Positions 61,089 through 64,000 of a DNA stretch of 64,000 bases are shown piece after piece. The notes below the pieces were generated by a model. The model saw only the letters and a list, made by a program, of their open reading frames with translations. It was not told where the DNA came from and did no database searches. The translations under genes were made by a program, and so were the position numbers. Within the stretch, counting starts at the first letter, position 1. Each line of letters begins with the position of its first letter. The stretch is from Imperialibacter sp965651695 (GTDB lineage Bacteria; Bacteroidota; Bacteroidia; Cytophagales; Cyclobacteriaceae), in assembly GCA_965651695.1 (NCBI GenBank), contig CBFGTI010000005.1, positions 1 through 64,000 of the forward strand, in the 5' to 3' direction.

Positions 61089-61673
61089 TTAATGAGAATG
61101 ATCTGCCTCTCCCGGATGACAGTCCTCTACATTTGCGTGCCCCCCGTTGCTCACCGGATCAAGATCGTAAGCGACCATCACATTTCCGACGCAAACATTC
61201 CGGAAAGCCGGGTTTCCGGCCTGATCGGCAATGTGCTGGCAATCTTCAAGCGATACCAGGTTAGTATTTACAAAGGGAAAATAGCAAGGTTCAATCCCTT
61301 CATTACCTGACGTGTCAATTGTCTTGTTATAAATTTTCAGCCAGCCCATAATCATTTTCTTTCCTGAAGAGAGATTCATGCTTTTCTGGTGTGTATGGGA
61401 TTGTCCTGTGTCATGCGTATCACACGGACACAGCTTTTTGCCTTCAAATTCTTTAAAGTAGTCTTTGAAGTATAAGTCATCGGGCAGGTTTTCCCGTAGC
61501 ATAAGCGTGTTGGGGTCAATCACCGCCTGCATTTCGAGCAGAAGCCTGAAAGCATCTATCTGCCCCTCCACATACAAGTCTTGCTCGGGCTGTTGCTCTT
61601 CCTGTGGTTTGTCCCCACCGTTGCAGCTCATCAAAAAAATAAAGGCCGCTGAAGTTAAAAGTTTCGATCTCAT
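61089..61673 (-). CDS. Cys/His-rich lipoprotein of the sigma/CHAT locus
   Basis: The 194-residue protein has a lipoprotein signal (AAFIFLMSC). The mature part has clustered metal-type residues: CPCDTHDTGQSHTHQ, then CYFPF, CQHIAD, CVGN and an end with CHPGEADHSH. The pattern could bind Cu, Zn or heme, or form disulfides. No family is recognised. It converges with the TPR-CHAT gene (19-bp gap). About 100 bp upstream lies the third GGTGACCTTTT-N10-TCATTA promoter, so it is probably in the same sigma regulon. Possible roles include sensing or protecting the envelope. Confidence 0.62.
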   Translation of the reverse strand: MRSKLLTSAAFIFLMSCNGGDKPQEEQQPEQDLYVEGQIDAFRLLLEMQAVIDPNTLMLRENLPDDLYFKDYFKEFEGKKLCPCDTHDTGQSHTHQKSMNLSSGKKMIMGWLKIYNKTIDTSGNEGIEPCYFPFVNTNLVSLEDCQHIADQAGNPAFRNVCVGNVMVAYDLDPVSNGGHANVEDCHPGEADHSH

Positions 61674-62039
61674 GGTAATCAGATTTATGGTTGTTTAGTA
61701 AAAGCTGTTTCGAGATGGCCTCCAAAAATTGTGTAATCGAGGCTTCAAAGCTAATTTAGTTGATAACCTGCTATTTAATGACATTTATTCCAAAAGGTCA
61801 CCGCCACGGTCGAACTGTGTGGCAACAGCCAGGGGCATTTTCAAGTGCTCTGCAGGAGCCTTAAGCCAAGAAATCGGCCTTTTAAACCTTAAACCCTAAA
61901 CTTTTAAACCTTTGCGTTCAACTTCCCACCTCTTTTTTGTAAACTGTGCATCGAATAACCAACCATGAAGCAACTTAAACACCTATCGACTTAAAGTCCT
62001 ACTGACTTAAAGACTTACTGACTTACCGACTTAAACACT
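61674..62039. other. Intergenic region with sigma promoter and low-complexity repeats
   Basis: The first 130 bp hold the promoter of the lipoprotein gene. At 61876-61916 TTAAACC and TTTTAAACC words recur. At 61969-62037, just before the GMC gene, (T/C)GACTTA words recur six times, spaced about 8-18 bp. No gene is seen. Confidence 0.6.
61776..61802 (-). promoter_or_regulatory. Shared ECF-type promoter, copy before the lipoprotein gene
   Basis: On the minus strand: GGTGACCTTTT, then 10 bases, then TCATTA. It differs from the other two copies only by the last but one base of the -10 part, with the same spacing. Confidence 0.68.
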
Positions 62040-63776
62040 ATGTCTACTTTTCAGATTAAAGAAGTACCCGAAGAATATGATGTCGTAATTGTTGGCTCCG
62101 GCGCTGGTGGCGGCATGGCTGCTAAGGTACTCACCGAAGCAGGCGCCAAGGTGCTGATGCTCGAAGCCGGCCCCCATTTCGACTCCTCCGAAGGCGATAT
62201 GTTCAAATGGAACTACTCCTCACCCCGCCGTGGTGGCGGCAGTGCCAAAAGGCCATTCGGTGAGTTTGACGCTGCTTACGGCGGCTGGGAGATCGACGGC
62301 GAGCCTTATACCCGCAATCCGGGCACGGAGTTCGACTGGTTTCGCTCCCGCATGCTGGGCGGCCGTACCAACCACTGGGGGCGCATCTCCCTCCGCTTCG
62401 GCCCCAACGACTTCAAGCGCAAAAGCATTGACGGCCTTGGCGACGACTGGCCGATCTCCTACGACGATATTAAACCCTACTACGATAAAGTAGACCAGTT
62501 TGTGGGCATCTTCGGTACCAAAGAAGGCATTTACAACGAACCCGACGGTATCTTTATGCCGCCACCAAAACCTCGGGGCTACGAACTGCTCATCAAAAAA
62601 GCCTGCGACGAAATCGACATTCCGGTTATTCCGTCGCGGCTTTCCATATTAACACAGCCCCTCAACGGCCGTCCACCCTGCCACTACTGCTCGCAGTGTA
62701 ACCGCGGATGCAGTACACATTCCAACTTCTCCTCCCCTTCCGTGCTCATACGGCCGGCGCTAGCCACTGGCAACCTCACCGTGCAAAACAACGCCATGGC
62801 CCGCGAGGTTACTACCGACAAGGAAGGCAAGGCCACGGGCGTAAGCTTTGTGAACAAGGAAGACGGGCTCGACTACCACGTAAAAGGCAAAGTAGTAATA
62901 CTGGCTGCCAGCGCCATGGAGTCGGCACGCATCATGCTCAACTCCAAATCGGCCGCCCACCCCAACGGCATTTCCAACAGCAGCGGCGTAATGGGCCACT
63001 ACATCACCGATTCTACAGGAGCCTCCCGATCGGCGCTCATACCCGCGCTTATCGACGGCATTCCGCACAACGAAGACGGCGTAGGCGGCCTGCACCTCTA
63101 CATTCCCTGGTGGATCGACAACAAAAAGCTGGATTTCCCACGCGGCTACCACATCGAAATGTGGGGCGGCCGGGGCATGCCGGGCTACGGCTACATGTGG
63201 GGCATTCACACCATGAACAAACACCTGGGCGAAATAGACGGACAACCCCGTGCCAGCGGTGGCGGCTACGGAGCACAGCTGAAGCAGGATGCCCGCAGGC
63301 TTTATGGCGCCACTGTGGGCTTCTCAGGCCGCGGCGAGGCCGTGGCAGTGTACGAAAACTACTGCGAAATAGACCCCAACGTGGTCGACCAGTGGGGTAT
63401 ACCCGTGCTGCGGTTCAACTACAAATGGAGCGACCACGAAATAAAGCAGGCCAAACACATGCAGGATACCTTTGAGGAGATTATCGACACCATGGGCGGC
63501 ATACCCACCGGGCCAAAACCGGGCAAAGACACCAACTACGGCATCGCTGCACCCGGCCGCATTATCCACGAGGTGGGCTCCACCCGCATGGGCAAAGACC
63601 CCAAAGCCAGCGTGCTGAACGAATACTGCCAGGCCCATGAAGCCAAAAACGTGTTTGTGTGCGACGGCGGGCCTTTTGTGTCGCAGGCCGACAAAAACCC
63701 CACGTGGACGATCCTTGCTTTAGCGTGGCGCACCTGCGACTACATCATCGATCAAATGAAACAACAAAACCTGTAA
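62040..63776 (+). CDS. GMC-family oxidoreductase
   Basis: The 578-residue protein starts with the FAD-binding motif YDVVIVGSGAGGGMAA and ends with the GMC_oxred_C pattern (GSTRMGKDP, then NVFVCDGGPFVSQADKNPTWT). A CHYCSQCNRGC cluster in the middle may bind a metal or form disulfides. These enzymes oxidise alcohols or sugars (for example gluconate, sorbose) using FAD. The next gene, five bases after its stop, encodes the small subunit of gluconate 2-dehydrogenase, so this is the large subunit of a membrane or periplasmic sugar-acid dehydrogenase. Confidence 0.9.
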   Translation: MSTFQIKEVPEEYDVVIVGSGAGGGMAAKVLTEAGAKVLMLEAGPHFDSSEGDMFKWNYSSPRRGGGSAKRPFGEFDAAYGGWEIDGEPYTRNPGTEFDWFRSRMLGGRTNHWGRISLRFGPNDFKRKSIDGLGDDWPISYDDIKPYYDKVDQFVGIFGTKEGIYNEPDGIFMPPPKPRGYELLIKKACDEIDIPVIPSRLSILTQPLNGRPPCHYCSQCNRGCSTHSNFSSPSVLIRPALATGNLTVQNNAMAREVTTDKEGKATGVSFVNKEDGLDYHVKGKVVILAASAMESARIMLNSKSAAHPNGISNSSGVMGHYITDSTGASRSALIPALIDGIPHNEDGVGGLHLYIPWWIDNKKLDFPRGYHIEMWGGRGMPGYGYMWGIHTMNKHLGEIDGQPRASGGGYGAQLKQDARRLYGATVGFSGRGEAVAVYENYCEIDPNVVDQWGIPVLRFNYKWSDHEIKQAKHMQDTFEEIIDTMGGIPTGPKPGKDTNYGIAAPGRIIHEVGSTRMGKDPKASVLNEYCQAHEAKNVFVCDGGPFVSQADKNPTWTILALAWRTCDYIIDQMKQQNL

Positions 63777-63781
63777 CTACC

Positions 63782-64000
63782 ATGGAACCAATTAGCAGAA
63801 GAGATTCACTCAAATACATTACGCTGGCCTCAATTTCGGCGGGGGCACTCATTGGTTGCGAGCCGGGCAAGGAAGCAGATCATGGACACGAGCACCCTGC
63901 CGAAGTGCCCGAAGGCTATACCAACCTCTCCGAAGACGCACTGAAGCTGCTGAACGAGAAGTTTTTTACCGACGACGAGCGTGAGCTGGTGCGGGTGATG
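63782..64000 (+). CDS. Gluconate 2-dehydrogenase subunit 3-type protein (truncated by window)
   Basis: The first 73 residues are visible and the frame stays open to the end of the window. It starts with a Tat-like signal (SRRDSLKYITLASISAGALIGC), combining twin Arg with a lipobox Cys. A helical start (LSEDALKLLNEKFFTDDEREL) follows that fits the DUF1317/gluconate 2-dehydrogenase subunit 3 family. It pairs with the GMC flavoprotein to its left and probably guides its export or anchoring. The rest of the gene is outside the window. Confidence 0.82.
   Translation, partial: MEPISRRDSLKYITLASISAGALIGCEPGKEADHGHEHPAEVPEGYTNLSEDALKLLNEKFFTDDERELVRVM

Noticed and set aside
1..64000. tRNA, rRNA, RNase P and tmRNA genes
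   Set aside because: No conserved RNA signature was seen on either strand.

Overview
The window looks like chromosomal DNA of a Bacteroidota bacterium, most likely order Cytophagales (inference). The signs are a TamL/TamB pair, a PorV2/PorU2 pair of the type IX secretion family, an OmpA/glycine-zipper lipoprotein, lipoprotein signals ending in a Cys, GIN-domain and DUF1343 proteins, and three CHAT-domain proteins. I see no rRNA, tRNA, CRISPR array or transposase.

Layout. 1-13 kb: the tail of a CHAT protein, a NamZ-like lipoprotein, DUF4180, an AraC regulator with a membrane sensor, a protein with two HExxH sites, a repeat island with a 350-bp tandem duplication, a Cys/Met PLP enzyme, a broken class D beta-lactamase joined to a PIN-toxin remnant, a TPR-like protein, DUF1206 and an arginase-family enzyme. 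12.4-16 kb: a two-gene unit of an outer-membrane barrel and a TPR-CHAT protein. 17-21.5 kb: a stress-type cluster (YtxH, CsbD, ArsC-like, acidic lipoprotein, DUF2267-like, OmpA lipoprotein). 21.7-33.4 kb: envelope lipid and protein trafficking (TamL-TamB, AI-2E permease, two DUF748/AsmA-like proteins). 33.4-38.6 kb: a regulatory island (DUF5670, receiver, sigma-54 activator, hybrid kinase, DUF2383, DUF1328). 38.8-41.5 kb: an Mla/MCE transporter. 41.6-45.2 kb: SDR, AraC, VOC, acetolactate-decarboxylase-like and SRPBCC genes. 45.3-51.4 kb: PorV2-PorU2. 51.9-56.3 kb: PadR, PspC-GIN and NhaA. 56.3-61.7 kb: a LuxR-HTH protein, ECF sigma factor, TPR anti-sigma, TPR-CHAT and a Cys/His-rich lipoprotein. 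62-64 kb: a GMC oxidoreductase and its small subunit.

Two regulatory systems stand out. First, three promoters around the sigma/CHAT locus share GGTGACCTTTT, exactly 10 bases, then TCATAA or TCATTA. They precede the sigma gene, the LuxR-HTH gene and the Cys/His-rich lipoprotein gene, which suggests one sigma regulon connected to an envelope caspase-like protein. Second, a dyad with arms like TGTGGAAATT and CCACACCTG recurs about nine times upstream of stress-type and regulatory genes between 17.6 and 38.4 kb. In several places it lies 40-120 bp upstream of a -24/-12-like element, as an enhancer for a sigma-54 activator would, and such an activator is encoded at 34.3 kb.

The intergenic DNA is rich in short hairpin repeats (CAAGCG-TCT-CGCTTG, TGCGTAG-loop-CTACGCA, GTGGAC/GTCGAC repeats) and in low-complexity words such as GATTTCGG and TTAAACC.
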